Positions 18,642-28,057 of a stretch of 64,000 nucleotides of DNA are shown here, in pieces. How positions within the stretch are numbered: the first letter of the stretch is position 1; each line of letters opens with the position of its first letter. This DNA comes from Rhodobacter capsulatus (lineage in GTDB: Bacteria > Pseudomonadota > Alphaproteobacteria > Rhodobacterales > Rhodobacteraceae), in contig NZ_QKZO01000008.1 in assembly GCF_003254295.1 (NCBI RefSeq), positions 124,001-188,000 on the forward strand. The letters run 5' to 3'. Both the position numbers and the translations under genes were made by a program. A model generated the notes under the pieces. That model was given only the letters and a program-made list of their open reading frames with translations. It had not been told where the DNA came from and did no database searches.

Positions 18642-18868
18642 CTGGGTGGGCCTCCCATGGCTGAAAGAATGCGTTATCGCGTGTTTGCCCGATGCGGCGG
18701 AGTCGTTCAAGGGGGGCTCTGCATTTTTGTATACCATTGCACACCGATTTTGCCGCAGCCGCCGCGACGCTGCGTCGCACTGCAACCGGCAGGCATCATC
18801 GCAAAACCTTGATTGGCCCTGCGCGCGACGCCGGTTTAGGAGGGGGGCTGCAGCAAAAGCGAGGCATC

Positions 18869-19888
18869 ATGGCACGCGCGACCCTCAGCGCCGCGATTGA
18901 AGGCATGATCCTGTCGGGCTTTCTTGCCGTTGCTCCCATGGTGGCATGGGGGCAGGCAGGACCGACGGGGGGCTTTGGCGCCGGTCCGTCCGGGGCCGCA
19001 AGCCCCTATGGCGGTGCCTTTCTTGGCGGCTCCGGCCCGGCGCCCTTGCCGTCCGCGCAGGCGGGCGATGGCCGTCTGGTCCAGGCCGAGCTTTCGGCGC
19101 CCGCGCCCGGATCGCTGCCGGGGGCGTCGCTGGTCGAAAGCCTGAACCGGGCGCTGGAGCGCGCGATCGGTCAGACCGCGGCGAAACCGCAGACGAATGC
19201 GCTGATCGCGCCTGCGGCGGCACCCGCCCCCTCGCCGGTGGTGGTCGAGCTGTTCACCTCGCAGGGCTGTTCCGCCTGTCCGCCCGCCGATGCGGCGCTG
19301 GCCAAGGTGGCGGCGCGGCCCGATGTTCTGGCGCTGTCGCTGCATGTCGATTACTGGGATTATCTGGGCTGGGAAGACCCCTTTGCCCAGCCTGCCTTCA
19401 CCGCGCGGCAAAAGGCCTATGCCCGCGCCGCCGGTCTGCGCACGCTTTACACGCCGCAGGTGATCGTGGCGGGCACGCAATCGCTGGTCTCGCCCGCCGA
19501 TCCCGAGCTGGACGCCGCCATCGCCACGGCCGCCGCCGCGCCGCCGGTCGTCGCGATGACGGTCAGCCGCGGCGCCGAGCCGGGCCAGTTCGCCATCGAC
19601 CTGTCGGCGCCGCGTCCGCTCAAGCAAGGCACCGTGGTGCAGATCGTGCGCTATGTGCCGCAAGCGCGGGTCGAGATCCTGCGCGGCGAAAACGCCGGTC
19701 AGGTGCTGGATTTCGCCAATGTGGTGACCGCCTGGCATGCGGTGGCGGATTGGGACGGCAAGGCCCCGGTGCGTCTGAAGGCGAAGATCGAGGGCGAGGA
19801 CCCGGCGGTGGTGATCGTGCAGACCGCGCTGCCGGGCAAGACCGTGCCGCTGCCGGGCGCGATTCTGGCGGCGGGCTGGCTGCGCTGA
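18869..19888 (+). CDS. Secreted DUF1223 thioredoxin-fold protein
   Basis: 339 residues. The N-terminus has a hydrophobic stretch (GMILSGFLAVAPMVAWGQ) that fits a signal peptide, followed by a Gly/Pro/Ala-rich linker. The DUF1223 domain starts near residue 120 with VVELFTSQGCSACPPADAAL, a thioredoxin-like CxxC, and continues with VDYWDYLGWEDPFA and LYTPQVIVAG. The role is unknown, and a periplasmic thiol redox function is inferred. GAGG precedes ATG at 18869. Confidence 0.8.
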   Translation: MARATLSAAIEGMILSGFLAVAPMVAWGQAGPTGGFGAGPSGAASPYGGAFLGGSGPAPLPSAQAGDGRLVQAELSAPAPGSLPGASLVESLNRALERAIGQTAAKPQTNALIAPAAAPAPSPVVVELFTSQGCSACPPADAALAKVAARPDVLALSLHVDYWDYLGWEDPFAQPAFTARQKAYARAAGLRTLYTPQVIVAGTQSLVSPADPELDAAIATAAAAPPVVAMTVSRGAEPGQFAIDLSAPRPLKQGTVVQIVRYVPQARVEILRGENAGQVLDFANVVTAWHAVADWDGKAPVRLKAKIEGEDPAVVIVQTALPGKTVPLPGAILAAGWLR

Positions 19889-19903
19889 GCGGCCCCGACC
19901 CCG

Positions 19904-20797
19904 TTACAGGTTCTTCCAGCGCCGGTGGATCCAGAACCATTGCCCGGGATGGGCGCGCACCCGCGCCTCGAGCCGGTCGTTGAACTCCTGACACATCGCC
20001 TCGGGCGTGGCGGGCGGGATCGGGTCTTCGACTTCGATCACGAAGCTGAAGCCGTCGGGCTGGCGGGTGGCGAAGATCGGGATCAAGGGCACGTCGTAGC
20101 GCAGCGCCACTTCGGCGGCCGAAAGCGCGGTGCGGGCCTTGCGGCCGAAAAAGGTCAGATCGGCGCCCGAACTCAGATATTGGTCGATGGCAAGGCCGAT
20201 CATCCCGCCCTCTTGCAAGAAGCGCATCATCTGCGCCATGCCGCGGCGGTTGCGCGGAAAGAGCGGCTTGGCGATGCGCTCGATCGCGGCGATGTAGCGG
20301 GTGTTGAAGTCGCGATTGTCCATCGGCCGGTAGAGCGCGCCCATCCGGTAGCCGCGCCCGACCAGCCCGCCGCGGAAGACGTCGTAATTGCCGAAATGCC
20401 CCGAGACGAGCACGACGCCCTTGCCCTCGGCGTTGCGCTGTTCCAGCAGCGCCGCGCCGGGGCCGGTGAGCGGCAGATCGCGGCAGCGCGCGACGAATTC
20501 CGGCCCCGAAAAGATCTCCGCCAGCGTCCGGCCGACATTGTCGGGCACGGCGCGGACCAGCCGTTCGACCTCGGCTGCGGGCAGATCGGGCATGGCGATG
20601 GCCAGATTGGCGCGGATGCGCTTGCGCCAGCCCGCCAAGGGCGCCACCACCTCGGCAAAGAACCGCCCCGAGAGCGCGACGCGCGAGCGATAGGGCAACA
20701 GCCCCAGCACCCGGACCGTCGCGCCAAAGGCGCGCGCGGAAAGCATGTCGCGCAGCCGTTGCCGGGAAAAGCTGTCGTCTTCGGACATCTTCTTCAC
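19904..20797 (-). CDS. LpxL/HtrB-family lipid acyltransferase
   Basis: 297 residues. The acyltransferase site H-x4-D is in SGHFGNYD near residue 133, followed by LYRPMDNRDFN, a G-rich IGLAIDQYLSSGADLTFFG and a C-terminal WFWIHRRWK. This family adds secondary acyl chains to lipid A or makes other lysophospholipids at the inner membrane. The GTG start at 20797 overlaps the stop of the upstream permease (GTGA), indicating translational coupling; an ATG 9 bp inside is the alternative. It is the last gene of the tkt operon. The exact substrate is not decided. Confidence 0.85.
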   Translation of the reverse strand: MKKMSEDDSFSRQRLRDMLSARAFGATVRVLGLLPYRSRVALSGRFFAEVVAPLAGWRKRIRANLAIAMPDLPAAEVERLVRAVPDNVGRTLAEIFSGPEFVARCRDLPLTGPGAALLEQRNAEGKGVVLVSGHFGNYDVFRGGLVGRGYRMGALYRPMDNRDFNTRYIAAIERIAKPLFPRNRRGMAQMMRFLQEGGMIGLAIDQYLSSGADLTFFGRKARTALSAAEVALRYDVPLIPIFATRQPDGFSFVIEVEDPIPPATPEAMCQEFNDRLEARVRAHPGQWFWIHRRWKNL

Positions 20798-21774
20798 TCG
20801 TTTCCTGTCTCGGCCCGGGCGTCGGATCTGGCTTCGGCTTTGGTCTCGGCCCGTTCACGCGACCAGACATAGACACCCGCCGCCACGATCACAAGGGCAC
20901 CGATAACCGTATAAAGATCAGGCAGTTGCGCGAAGAACACCCAGCCCCAGAGCCCCGAGAAGATCAGATCGGAATAGCCGAAAGGCGCGATCGAGCCTGC
21001 CTCGGCCTTGCGAAAGGCGACGATCAGCGCGGCTTGCCCCACGGCGCCCAGCGCGCCGACGGCCAGAAAAAGCGGCAGATCGATCGGCGCCACCTCCTGC
21101 CAGAAGAAGGGCAGCGCAAGCGAGGACAGCCCGGTGCCGACCATCGCCGACCACAGGACCGAGGTGGCGGTGGAATCAAACCGCACCACCCGCGTCAAGA
21201 GCGCGCCGCCCGCATAGGTGAAACAGGCCAGCAGCGCCAGGATCGCCGCCGGATGCATCACGCCCGCGCCCGGGCGCAGCACGATCAGCGCGCCGGTGAA
21301 AGCCGCGACGATGCCGATGATCCGCCCCGCGCCGAGTTTCTCGCCGAGGAAAAGCGCGGCACCCAGCGTGATCAGCACCGGCGAGAGCGCGCCCAGCGCC
21401 GCCGCATCGGCCAGCCCGATATAGCGGATCGCGATGAAGAACAGCGCCACCGTGCCCATCTGGAAACAGCCGCGCAGGAATTGCAGCCCCGGCTGCTGCG
21501 AGCGCACGAGCGTCGCCAGCTTGCCGCGAAAGAGCAGCGTCACCAGCGCCAGATTGACCGCGAACCGTGCCCAGACCACCATCGCAGGCGGGTAATCCTG
21601 CGCCAGTTTCTTTGCCGCCACATCCATCAGCCCAAAAAGCATCAGCGCCAGCAGGAACAGTCCGATGCCCTGCGCGGTGGCCTTGGCCTTGGCCTCGGCG
21701 GCCAGCCGAACGGAGGAGGGGGCCGTCTCCGGCCCCCCCGCATGTCCCGTCGCCGCGTCGCGCAGATCGCTCAC
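20794..21774 (-). CDS. DMT-superfamily (EamA) permease
   Basis: 326 residues with about ten transmembrane helices in two EamA repeats ([18 protein letters not shown] in the first, [14 protein letters not shown] in the second). These carriers export or import small metabolites; the substrate is unknown. The start is GTG at 21774, which overlaps the tkt stop by GTGA, and its own stop overlaps the GTG of the acyltransferase in the same way. The tight coupling across three genes suggests one transcript. Confidence 0.85.
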   Translation of the reverse strand: MSDLRDAATGHAGGPETAPSSVRLAAEAKAKATAQGIGLFLLALMLFGLMDVAAKKLAQDYPPAMVVWARFAVNLALVTLLFRGKLATLVRSQQPGLQFLRGCFQMGTVALFFIAIRYIGLADAAALGALSPVLITLGAALFLGEKLGAGRIIGIVAAFTGALIVLRPGAGVMHPAAILALLACFTYAGGALLTRVVRFDSTATSVLWSAMVGTGLSSLALPFFWQEVAPIDLPLFLAVGALGAVGQAALIVAFRKAEAGSIAPFGYSDLIFSGLWGWVFFAQLPDLYTVIGALVIVAAGVYVWSRERAETKAEARSDARAETGNE

Positions 21775-23789
21775 AGCAGGCTCTTGACCTTGGCGGCGAT
21801 CGCTTCGGGGGTGATCCCGAATTCGGCGTAAAGCCGTTCCGCCGGGGCCGAGGCGCCAAAGCCCTCCATGCCGACGAAGCCCGCCTTGCGCTCCATCCCG
21901 CGCTCGCCCAGAAGCCAGCGGTCCCAGGGCTGCCGGATCGCCGCCTCGACCGCCACGCGCACGCCGCCCGCGGGCAGGATGCGCTTGCGGTAAGCCTCGT
22001 CCTGCGCCGCGAAAAGCTCCATGCAGGGCATCGAGACGACACGGGTGCCGATCGCCTCGGCCTGCAAGAGCGCCCGGGCCTTCAGCGCGATCTCGACCTC
22101 CGAGCCGGTCGCCATCAGGATCGCCTGGCGCTTGCCCTCGGCCTCGGCGATGACATAGGCGCCCTTGGCGGTCAGGTTCTTCGCCTCGTGCTTGGTGCGC
22201 AGCGTGGGCAGGTTCTGCCGCGACAGCGCCAGCACCGAGGGCGTGCGTTCCGACGACAGCGCCAGTTCCCAAGCCTCGGCGGTCTCGATCACGTCGGCCG
22301 GACGGAAGGTCCAGGTGTTCGGCGTCGCCCGGCAGATCGCCAGATGCTCGACCGGCTGGTGCGTCGGGCCGTCCTCGCCCAGACCGATGCTGTCATGCGT
22401 CATGACGTAAACGGTGGGCACGCCCATCAGCGACGAGAGCCGCATCGCGCCGCGCGCATAATCGGTGAAGCAGAAGAAGGTGCCGCCATAGGGCCGCACG
22501 CCGCCATGCAGATACATGCCGTTCATCGCCGCCGCCATCGCATGTTCGCGAATGCCGTAGCGCATGTAGCGGCCCTTGTGATTGCCCGGCATGAAATCCT
22601 CGATATCCGAGGTTTTCGTCAGGTTCGAGCCGGTCAGGTCGGCCGAGCCGCCGATGGTTTCGGGCACCACCGGGTTGACCGCGGCCAGCACCATTTCCGA
22701 CGCCTTGCGGGTGGCGACCTTCGGTGCGGCTTCCGATTGCGCCTTCTTGAAGGCGCGGATCGCGCCCGCCAGTTTCGGCGCGACACCGCGCGCCATCTGG
22801 CGTTCGAATTCGGCGCGCTTGCCCGCGGGCAGGGCGGCCAGACGGGCCTCCCATTCGGCGCGTTCCGCGGCGCCCTTGGCGCCGATCGCTTCCCATTCCG
22901 CCTTGATGTCGGCCGGGATCACGAAGGGACCATGCTCCCAGCCGTAAGCCTCGCGGGTCAGCTTGATTTCCGCATCGCCCAGCGGCGCGCCATGCACCGC
23001 ATAGCTGTCGGCCTTGTTCGGGCTGCCGAAACCGATCAGCGTCTTGCAATCGACCAGAACCGGCCGCTTGGCCTTTTTCGCCGCCGTCAGCGCGCGGTCG
23101 ATGTCTTCGGCGTCATGGCCGTCGCAGGACAGCACATCCCAGCCCGAGGCGGCAAAGCGCGCCTTCTGGTCGGTCACGTCGGACACCGTCACCCGGCCGT
23201 CGATGGTGATGTTGTTGTTGTCCCAAAGCACGATCAGGTTATCAAGCTCCTGCTTGCCCGCCAGACCGATGGCTTCCTGGCTGATGCCCTCCATCAGACA
23301 GCCGTCGCCCGCGATGACCCAGATCTTGTGATCGACAAGCTTCTTGCCGAACCGCGCCGCCATGGATTTTTCCGCGATCGCCATGCCGACGGCGGTCGAG
23401 ATCCCCTGACCCAGCGGGCCGGTGGTGGTCTCGACCCCTTCCAGATGGCCATATTCCGGGTGCCCCGCCATCCGCGCGCCCCATTGCCGGAAGTTCTTCA
23501 CCTCGTCCAGCGTCGCCTGTTCGTAGCCGGTCAGGTGCAAAAGCGCATAAAGCAGCATCGAGCCATGGCCCGCCGACAGCACGAACCGGTCGCGATCCGC
23601 CCAGTTCGGCGCTTTCGCGTCGAATTTCAGGTGGTTGCGGAACAGAACCGTGGCGACATCGGCCATGCCCATCGGCATGCCGGGGTGGCCCGAATTGGCC
23701 GCCTGCACGGCATCGATCGCCAGCACGCGGATCGCGGTGGCAAGCTTCCAGTGATCGGGGGTCTTGGCCCGCAGAGCGGCGAGATCCAT
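21771..23789 (-). CDS. tkt: Transketolase
   Basis: A 672-residue thiamine diphosphate enzyme of the pentose phosphate and Calvin pathways. The sequence shows [47 protein letters not shown] (the ThDP/Mg motif GDG-N-like region) and [19 protein letters not shown] stands before ATG at 23789. It leads a three-gene coupled operon. Some bacteria have a second, cbb-linked transketolase; nothing here says which one this is, but no cbb genes are adjacent. Confidence 0.95.
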   Translation of the reverse strand: MDLAALRAKTPDHWKLATAIRVLAIDAVQAANSGHPGMPMGMADVATVLFRNHLKFDAKAPNWADRDRFVLSAGHGSMLLYALLHLTGYEQATLDEVKNFRQWGARMAGHPEYGHLEGVETTTGPLGQGISTAVGMAIAEKSMAARFGKKLVDHKIWVIAGDGCLMEGISQEAIGLAGKQELDNLIVLWDNNNITIDGRVTVSDVTDQKARFAASGWDVLSCDGHDAEDIDRALTAAKKAKRPVLVDCKTLIGFGSPNKADSYAVHGAPLGDAEIKLTREAYGWEHGPFVIPADIKAEWEAIGAKGAAERAEWEARLAALPAGKRAEFERQMARGVAPKLAGAIRAFKKAQSEAAPKVATRKASEMVLAAVNPVVPETIGGSADLTGSNLTKTSDIEDFMPGNHKGRYMRYGIREHAMAAAMNGMYLHGGVRPYGGTFFCFTDYARGAMRLSSLMGVPTVYVMTHDSIGLGEDGPTHQPVEHLAICRATPNTWTFRPADVIETAEAWELALSSERTPSVLALSRQNLPTLRTKHEAKNLTAKGAYVIAEAEGKRQAILMATGSEVEIALKARALLQAEAIGTRVVSMPCMELFAAQDEAYRKRILPAGGVRVAVEAAIRQPWDRWLLGERGMERKAGFVGMEGFGASAPAERLYAEFGITPEAIAAKVKSLL

Positions 23790-24051
23790 GAGGGTGCGTC
23801 CTTTGTTGCGCCGAAATCTTCGGTGACGGTGATAACAGGGATCGGGGCAGATTCAAGCTTGGCTCCCAAGTGCTTGATGCAAAAAGGTGGGAGGAGCGCG
23901 ACGCAGCGGCTAGAATGTGGCGTGACACCGGGCGGATGCGATTCGCCGCGGCGCCTTTTCGCACCGCGCGGGCGCGGCGCGTTGACGGCCGCGACCGGAT
24001 GAAGCAGACGAACGACAAGAACCAAGACCAAGGGCAGTTAGCGAGGATGGC

Positions 24052-24663
24052 ATGACCGAACTGGCCGAATATGAGCGCCGCATCGCCTTTGCGCTGGAGC
24101 GCATCGGACGCGGCGTCGAGACGCTGGGCGATCTGCGCGCGGCGGCTCTGGCTGCGGCTGCGGCGGTGCCCGCGCCAGACCCCGAGCCAGAGCCCGCACT
24201 TGAACCCGTGCCGGAACCGGAGATCGCGGCGGCGCCGCTGGCCGTCGAGACCGGCCCTTCGGCCGAGGTGCTGGCGTTGCAGGCGGAACTCGAGGCCGAA
24301 CGCGCCGCCTCGGCGCAGCTGACCGAGCGGGTGCTGGCGATCCGCGAAAAGCAGGAAACGACGCTGGCGGCGCTGGAAAAGCGGCTGACCCAGGCGACGC
24401 GGGCGCTCGAAGCGGTGCAGGTCGAGGCGAACCGGCTCAAGCGGGCCAACAACGATCTGATCGAGGTGAACCGGCAGCTGATCGACGGCGCCGGGCGGAT
24501 CGATCCGGCGCTCGTCAACCTGTCGATGCAGGCCGAGCTTGAGGCGCTTCGGGCGGCCCGGGCCTGGGAGGCGTCGGAGCTGTCGGAGATCGTCACCGGG
24601 CTGGCCCCGATCGTGGCGGCGCATGTGAAGGGACAACCGGCGGGGGGATCGGACAATGGCTGA
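24052..24663 (+). CDS. Coiled-coil protein upstream of zapA
   Basis: 203 residues and not recognised as a named family. It has an N-terminal helix (YERRIAFALERIGRGVETL), a Pro/Glu repeat linker (residues 38-62), a long coiled coil (about 70-145, LQAELEAERAASAQLTERVL) and a C-terminal helix (ELEALRAARAWEASELSEIV). Its stop overlaps the zapA start by 8 bp, so the two are co-translated and may act together in cell division. It is divergent from tkt. Confidence 0.75.
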   Translation: MTELAEYERRIAFALERIGRGVETLGDLRAAALAAAAAVPAPDPEPEPALEPVPEPEIAAAPLAVETGPSAEVLALQAELEAERAASAQLTERVLAIREKQETTLAALEKRLTQATRALEAVQVEANRLKRANNDLIEVNRQLIDGAGRIDPALVNLSMQAELEALRAARAWEASELSEIVTGLAPIVAAHVKGQPAGGSDNG

Positions 24664-25039
24664 GTTGCGCATCACCATCGGCGGGCGCGATTTCGACGTG
24701 GCCTGTCAGGAGGGCGAGGAACAATATCTGCGCGCCGCGGCGGCGATGCTGGACAATGAGGCGCAATCGCTGTCGCAGCAGCTGGGCCGCATTCCCGAGG
24801 CGCGGATGCTGCTGATGGCGGGGCTGATGCTGGCCGACAAGGCGGCGGGCGCCGAGGACAATGTCCGGGTGCTGAGCGCGCGCGTCGAGGCGCTCGAATC
24901 GCAGCTCGCTGCGGCAAAGGCGCATCCGGTCCGCATCGAGGTGCCGGTGGTGCCCGCGGCGGTGACCGAAACCCTGGCCGAGATCGCCGCCCGCGCCGAG
25001 GCGCTGGCCGACCGGGTCGAAGAGGCTGCGGCCGGCTGA
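24656..25039 (+). CDS. zapA: Cell division protein ZapA
   Basis: 127 residues with the ZapA pattern: ITIGGRDFDVACQEGEEQYL at the N-terminus, then AAAMLDNEA and a long C-terminal coiled coil. ZapA bundles FtsZ protofilaments at the division ring. The gene overlaps the preceding coiled-coil gene by 8 bp and ends in a strong terminator after a short tandem repeat. 6S RNA, often near zapA in other bacteria, was not seen here. Confidence 0.88.
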   Translation: MAELRITIGGRDFDVACQEGEEQYLRAAAAMLDNEAQSLSQQLGRIPEARMLLMAGLMLADKAAGAEDNVRVLSARVEALESQLAAAKAHPVRIEVPVVPAAVTETLAEIAARAEALADRVEEAAAG

Positions 25040-25045
25040 GCCGGC

Positions 25046-25081
25046 GCCGCCACGCAGGAAAAAGCCGCCACGCAGGAAAAA
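25046..25081. repeat. Perfect 18-bp tandem duplication after zapA
   Basis: GCCGCCACGCAGGAAAAA occurs twice head to tail (25046-25063 and 25064-25081), directly between the zapA stop and its terminator stem. It is probably a recent slip duplication. Confidence 0.85.
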
Positions 25082-25116
25082 GGGGTGTGACGGCGGTCCC
25101 GTCACACCCCTTTTCT
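25080..25116 (+). terminator. Terminator of zapA
   Basis: A 10-bp stem (GGGGTGTGAC / GTCACACCCC) with a 9-base loop, followed by TTTTCTTTT; it is flanked by AAAA on the other side and could serve both strands. Confidence 0.9.
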
Positions 25117-25149
25117 TTTCGGTCCGGCCCGTCTTTCGGGGCCGTCAGC

Positions 25150-25320
25150 TCAGGCGAAGCGCCACAGGAACACCCCCGACCACAGCAGCGCCAGAATCGC
25201 CGTGGTCAGCAGATGCGAGGGCGGCGCGCTGCGCGCCACCGCCGCCCAGGCCCGGCGCAGCGACGGCGCAAGGGGCCGGGCGGCACGCGGCAGGGCGGCG
25301 ACGGCAAGGGCGGTACGCAT
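25150..25320 (-). CDS. Small membrane protein, unknown function
   Basis: A 56-residue peptide starting MRTALAVAALPRAARPLAPS and ending in a single hydrophobic helix (LLTTAILALLWSGVFLWRFA). The start at 25320 is chosen for its strong GGAGAGGAG site 7 bp upstream; longer in-frame starts at 25359 and 25389 lack one. Its upstream region is notably AT-rich and it lies downstream of an Rrf2 regulator on the same strand. No family was recognised. Confidence 0.55.
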   Translation of the reverse strand: MRTALAVAALPRAARPLAPSLRRAWAAVARSAPPSHLLTTAILALLWSGVFLWRFA

Positions 25321-25457
25321 GGCGGGCTCCTCTCCTTGGGGCACGGGAAGATCTTCCATAAAATCTACCGCATAAGTCGAGTATATCAAGGGAATAATCC
25401 CGCTTTATTTCGTCGTGATTAGGCGGAAATCTTCTTCGCGGCGCTGCGCAAAGCCAA

Positions 25458-25480
25458 AGGGCCGATCTGAAGATCGGCCC
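25458..25480 (-). terminator. Terminator of the Rrf2 regulator
   Basis: GGGCCGATC-TTCA-GATCGGCCC followed by TTT on the minus strand, 26 bp after the stop of the Rrf2 gene. Confidence 0.75.
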
Positions 25481-25505
25481 GCAACAGCTTGAGGGTAAAG
25501 GAATA

Positions 25506-25958
25506 TCAGCCTTCAAGCAGCTTTGCCGCGGGATTGCCCGCCGTCAGCATGTCTTCCAGCGTGAGCGAGTCGATCAGCACCAGATAGGACCAGAACACCT
25601 CGGCAAAGACCTTGCGGATGCGGCAGGCGGCCTCGTCGTCGCAATCGTCGCAGGGCTGATAGGCGCTGCGCGACAGGCACGGCAAGGGCGCGATCGGCCC
25701 GTCGATGCGGCGCAGCAGCTCCGAAATCGACACGTCGCGCGGCGCTTTCAGCAGGCTGTACCCGCCCGACCGGCCGCGGATCGAGGCCACGACCCCGGCC
25801 TTGCGCAGATCCAGCAGGATATGCTCCAGAAACCGCTTCGGCGTGCCGGACCGGGTGGCGATCTCCTCGATCGTCAGCGCCTGCGGGCTGTCGCGCCGGG
25901 CCTCGTCGGCCAGTTCCAAAAGCGCCTTGAGCGCATATTTCATCTTCTGCGTGATCAT
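25506..25958 (-). CDS. Rrf2-family transcriptional regulator with a four-cysteine C-terminus
   Basis: 150 residues. The N-terminal winged helix is typical of Rrf2 (MKYALKALLELA, TPKRFLEHILLDLRKAGVVAS, RGRSGGYSL). The C-terminal half has cysteines at about residues 94, 103, 106 and 112 (PCLSRSAY..PCDDCDDEAAC). Members with three or four such cysteines (IscR, NsrR, RirA, CymR types) may bind an Fe-S cluster or sense thiols; which applies here is not known. The start is ATG at 25958, with 25943 as an alternative. A terminator follows. Confidence 0.85.
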   Translation of the reverse strand: MITQKMKYALKALLELADEARRDSPQALTIEEIATRSGTPKRFLEHILLDLRKAGVVASIRGRSGGYSLLKAPRDVSISELLRRIDGPIAPLPCLSRSAYQPCDDCDDEAACRIRKVFAEVFWSYLVLIDSLTLEDMLTAGNPAAKLLEG

Positions 25959-26168
25959 GTCCCAGCCTTACGGGCGCGCGGGGCGTTTATCAATGTCGAT
26001 CTTGTCGGGCTTTCGGGCATTTTTTCCCCACCGCGCCGCGTCGGGACGCCCCGGTCCTGCGGCAATCGGGGCTTTCATCGGGGCTGCGACGATGTGACGC
26101 TTTCCCCGTTGCCAAGACCGCGGTTCCGGCGTAGCCCGGTTCCGCAACCCGAGGCGCGGAAACCGACG

Positions 26169-26756
26169 ATGACCCTTGCGGCTTTTTCTCTTGCGGTGCT
26201 GGCGCTGCTGCTGGCGCCGGGGCCGACGAACACGCTGATGGCGGTCGCGGGCGCCAGTCACGGGCTGCGCAGGGTGGTGCGGCTGGTTCCGGCCGAACTT
26301 GCAGGCTATCTGCTCACGGTTGTGCCGCTCGCGCTGGCGGGGGCGGGGCTGATGGCCAGGGCGCCCGGCGCGGCGCTGCTGCTCAAGCTGGCGGCTGCGG
26401 CATGGGTGATGGTTCTGGCGCTGCGGCTGTGGCGGTCGGCGGCGGCGGGGGCCGAGGGCTTCGCGATCGGCGCCGGGCGGATCTTCGTCACCACGGCGCT
26501 CAACCCCAAGGCGCTGATTTTCGGCCTTGTGCTGCTGCCCGCGCCAAGCCCGGCCGAGGTCGCGGCGCGGCTCGTTGTGTTTTGCGGACTGGTGGTCGCT
26601 GTGGCGCTGCTCTGGGGCGGGCTCGGGGCGCTTGGGCACGCGCGGGCGGCCGGGGCGCGCGCGGGCGGGCCGCGGCCCGGACGGTTGCGCCGGATCGCCT
26701 CGGGCTGGCTGGCGCTGGTCTCGGTCTCGCTGCTCTGGGGGGCGTTGCGCGGCTGA
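26169..26756 (+). CDS. LysE-family exporter
   Basis: 195 residues with about five or six helices. The N-terminal LALLLAPGPTNTLMA motif and the central FVTTALNPKALIFGLVL are typical of LysE/RhtB amino-acid exporters. The substrate is unknown. The start at 26169 is set by the family N-terminus; the ribosome-binding site is weak. Confidence 0.8.
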   Translation: MTLAAFSLAVLALLLAPGPTNTLMAVAGASHGLRRVVRLVPAELAGYLLTVVPLALAGAGLMARAPGAALLLKLAAAAWVMVLALRLWRSAAAGAEGFAIGAGRIFVTTALNPKALIFGLVLLPAPSPAEVAARLVVFCGLVVAVALLWGGLGALGHARAAGARAGGPRPGRLRRIASGWLALVSVSLLWGALRG

Positions 26757-26830
26757 CCGGCGCGGGGGCGTTAATCCCTTGGCAAACCTTCGTCTTTAAT
26801 TCCGATCCTGGACGGACGAAGGAGATCGGG

Positions 26831-28039
26831 ATGCCCAAGCCGCTTGTTCTTGCTGCGCGCCTGCTGGCGCTTTTGGCGCTGGTTTCGGGTCTGGGGGCCG
26901 CGCCGGTCGCGGCGCAGCAGGCCTCGGGCGGGGGCGATCTGGCCTTTGCGCAGGTGGCGCCGCTGGCCGGGCCTGCGGCGGCGCTTGGCACCGGGATGAA
27001 CCTCGGGATCCGCGCCGCCTTCGCAGAGGCGAACCGGGCGGGCGGCGTGCTGGGGCGGAAGCTGCGGCTGGAGGCCTTTGACGACGGCTACGAGCCCGAA
27101 ACCTCGGCCGAGCGCACCCGGGCGGTGATTGCGGGCAATGCCCATCTGGCGCTGATCGGGGCGGTGGGCACGCCGACCTCGCAGGCGACGCAGCCCCTGG
27201 CCGAGGCGGCGGGGCTGCCCTTCATCGGCCCCTTCACCGGCGCGGCCTTTCTGCGCGATCCGAAATTGCGCAATGTTTTCAACCTGCGCCCCTCCTATGG
27301 TGCCGAGGCCGAGGCCTGGGTGCAGCATCTGGTCGAGACCCGGGGCAAGCGCAGGATCGGCATTCTTTATCAAGATGACAGTTTCGGCCGGGCCGGGCTG
27401 GCGGCGCTGGAGGCGGCGCTTGCGAAACGCGGGTTGCAGCTGACGGCGCGCGGCGCCTATGTGCGCAACACCCTGGCGGTGAAGACCGCGCTTCTGGGCC
27501 TGCGCCGCGCCGAGGTGGACGCGGTGGTGCTCGTCGGCGCCTACAAGCCGGTGGCGGAATTCGTCCGTGTCGCCGATCGCATCGGTTACCGCCCCGAGAT
27601 GGTCAACATCTCCTTTGTCGGCACCGATGCGCTTCTGGCCGAGTTGGGCGCCGAGGGCGCGGGGGTGGTGATCTCGCAGGTCGTGCCCTATCCGTTCGAC
27701 ACCGATCTGCCGGTGGTGGCGCGCTATCAAGCGGCGCTGAAGGCGCTCGATCCGGCGGCGGTGCCGGGTTTCGTCTCGTTCGAGGGCTATCTGACCGGCC
27801 GTCTGGCGCTGGCCGCGCTGGCTGCGGCGGGGCCGGATCCGACCCGGGCCAGCTATCTGGCGGCGCTGCAAAATCTGCGCGCGCTCGATCTGGACGGGCT
27901 GCGGCTGCAGTTCGGTCCGGGCGACAATCAGGGTCTGGACCAGGTGTTTCTGACGGTGATCTCGCCCGAGGGAACGATCTCCGAAATGACGCCCGCGGCA
28001 TCCCCGACCCCGGCCCCCGCGCCCGGGACCGGCGGCTGA
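26831..28039 (+). CDS. Periplasmic ligand-binding protein (LivJ/PBP1-type)
   Basis: 402 residues. A signal peptide (VLAARLLALLALVSGLG..AAPVAAQQ) precedes a type I periplasmic binding fold with FAQVAPLAGPAAALGTGMN, a GAVGTPTSQATQPLAE domain-1 segment and RIGILYQDDSFGRAGLAALE. GGAG precedes ATG at 26831. No ABC permease or ATPase genes adjoin it. The next gene, 18 bp downstream, is a chemoreceptor, so the protein may deliver its ligand to that receptor and not to a transporter. The ligand is unknown. Confidence 0.82.
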   Translation: MPKPLVLAARLLALLALVSGLGAAPVAAQQASGGGDLAFAQVAPLAGPAAALGTGMNLGIRAAFAEANRAGGVLGRKLRLEAFDDGYEPETSAERTRAVIAGNAHLALIGAVGTPTSQATQPLAEAAGLPFIGPFTGAAFLRDPKLRNVFNLRPSYGAEAEAWVQHLVETRGKRRIGILYQDDSFGRAGLAALEAALAKRGLQLTARGAYVRNTLAVKTALLGLRRAEVDAVVLVGAYKPVAEFVRVADRIGYRPEMVNISFVGTDALLAELGAEGAGVVISQVVPYPFDTDLPVVARYQAALKALDPAAVPGFVSFEGYLTGRLALAALAAAGPDPTRASYLAALQNLRALDLDGLRLQFGPGDNQGLDQVFLTVISPEGTISEMTPAASPTPAPAPGTGG

Positions 28040-28057
28040 GCGATCGGGGGATTGCGC

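Noticed and set aside
25040-25140. 6S RNA near zapA
   Set aside because: Only a tandem repeat and a terminator are present; there is no long 6S-like stem.
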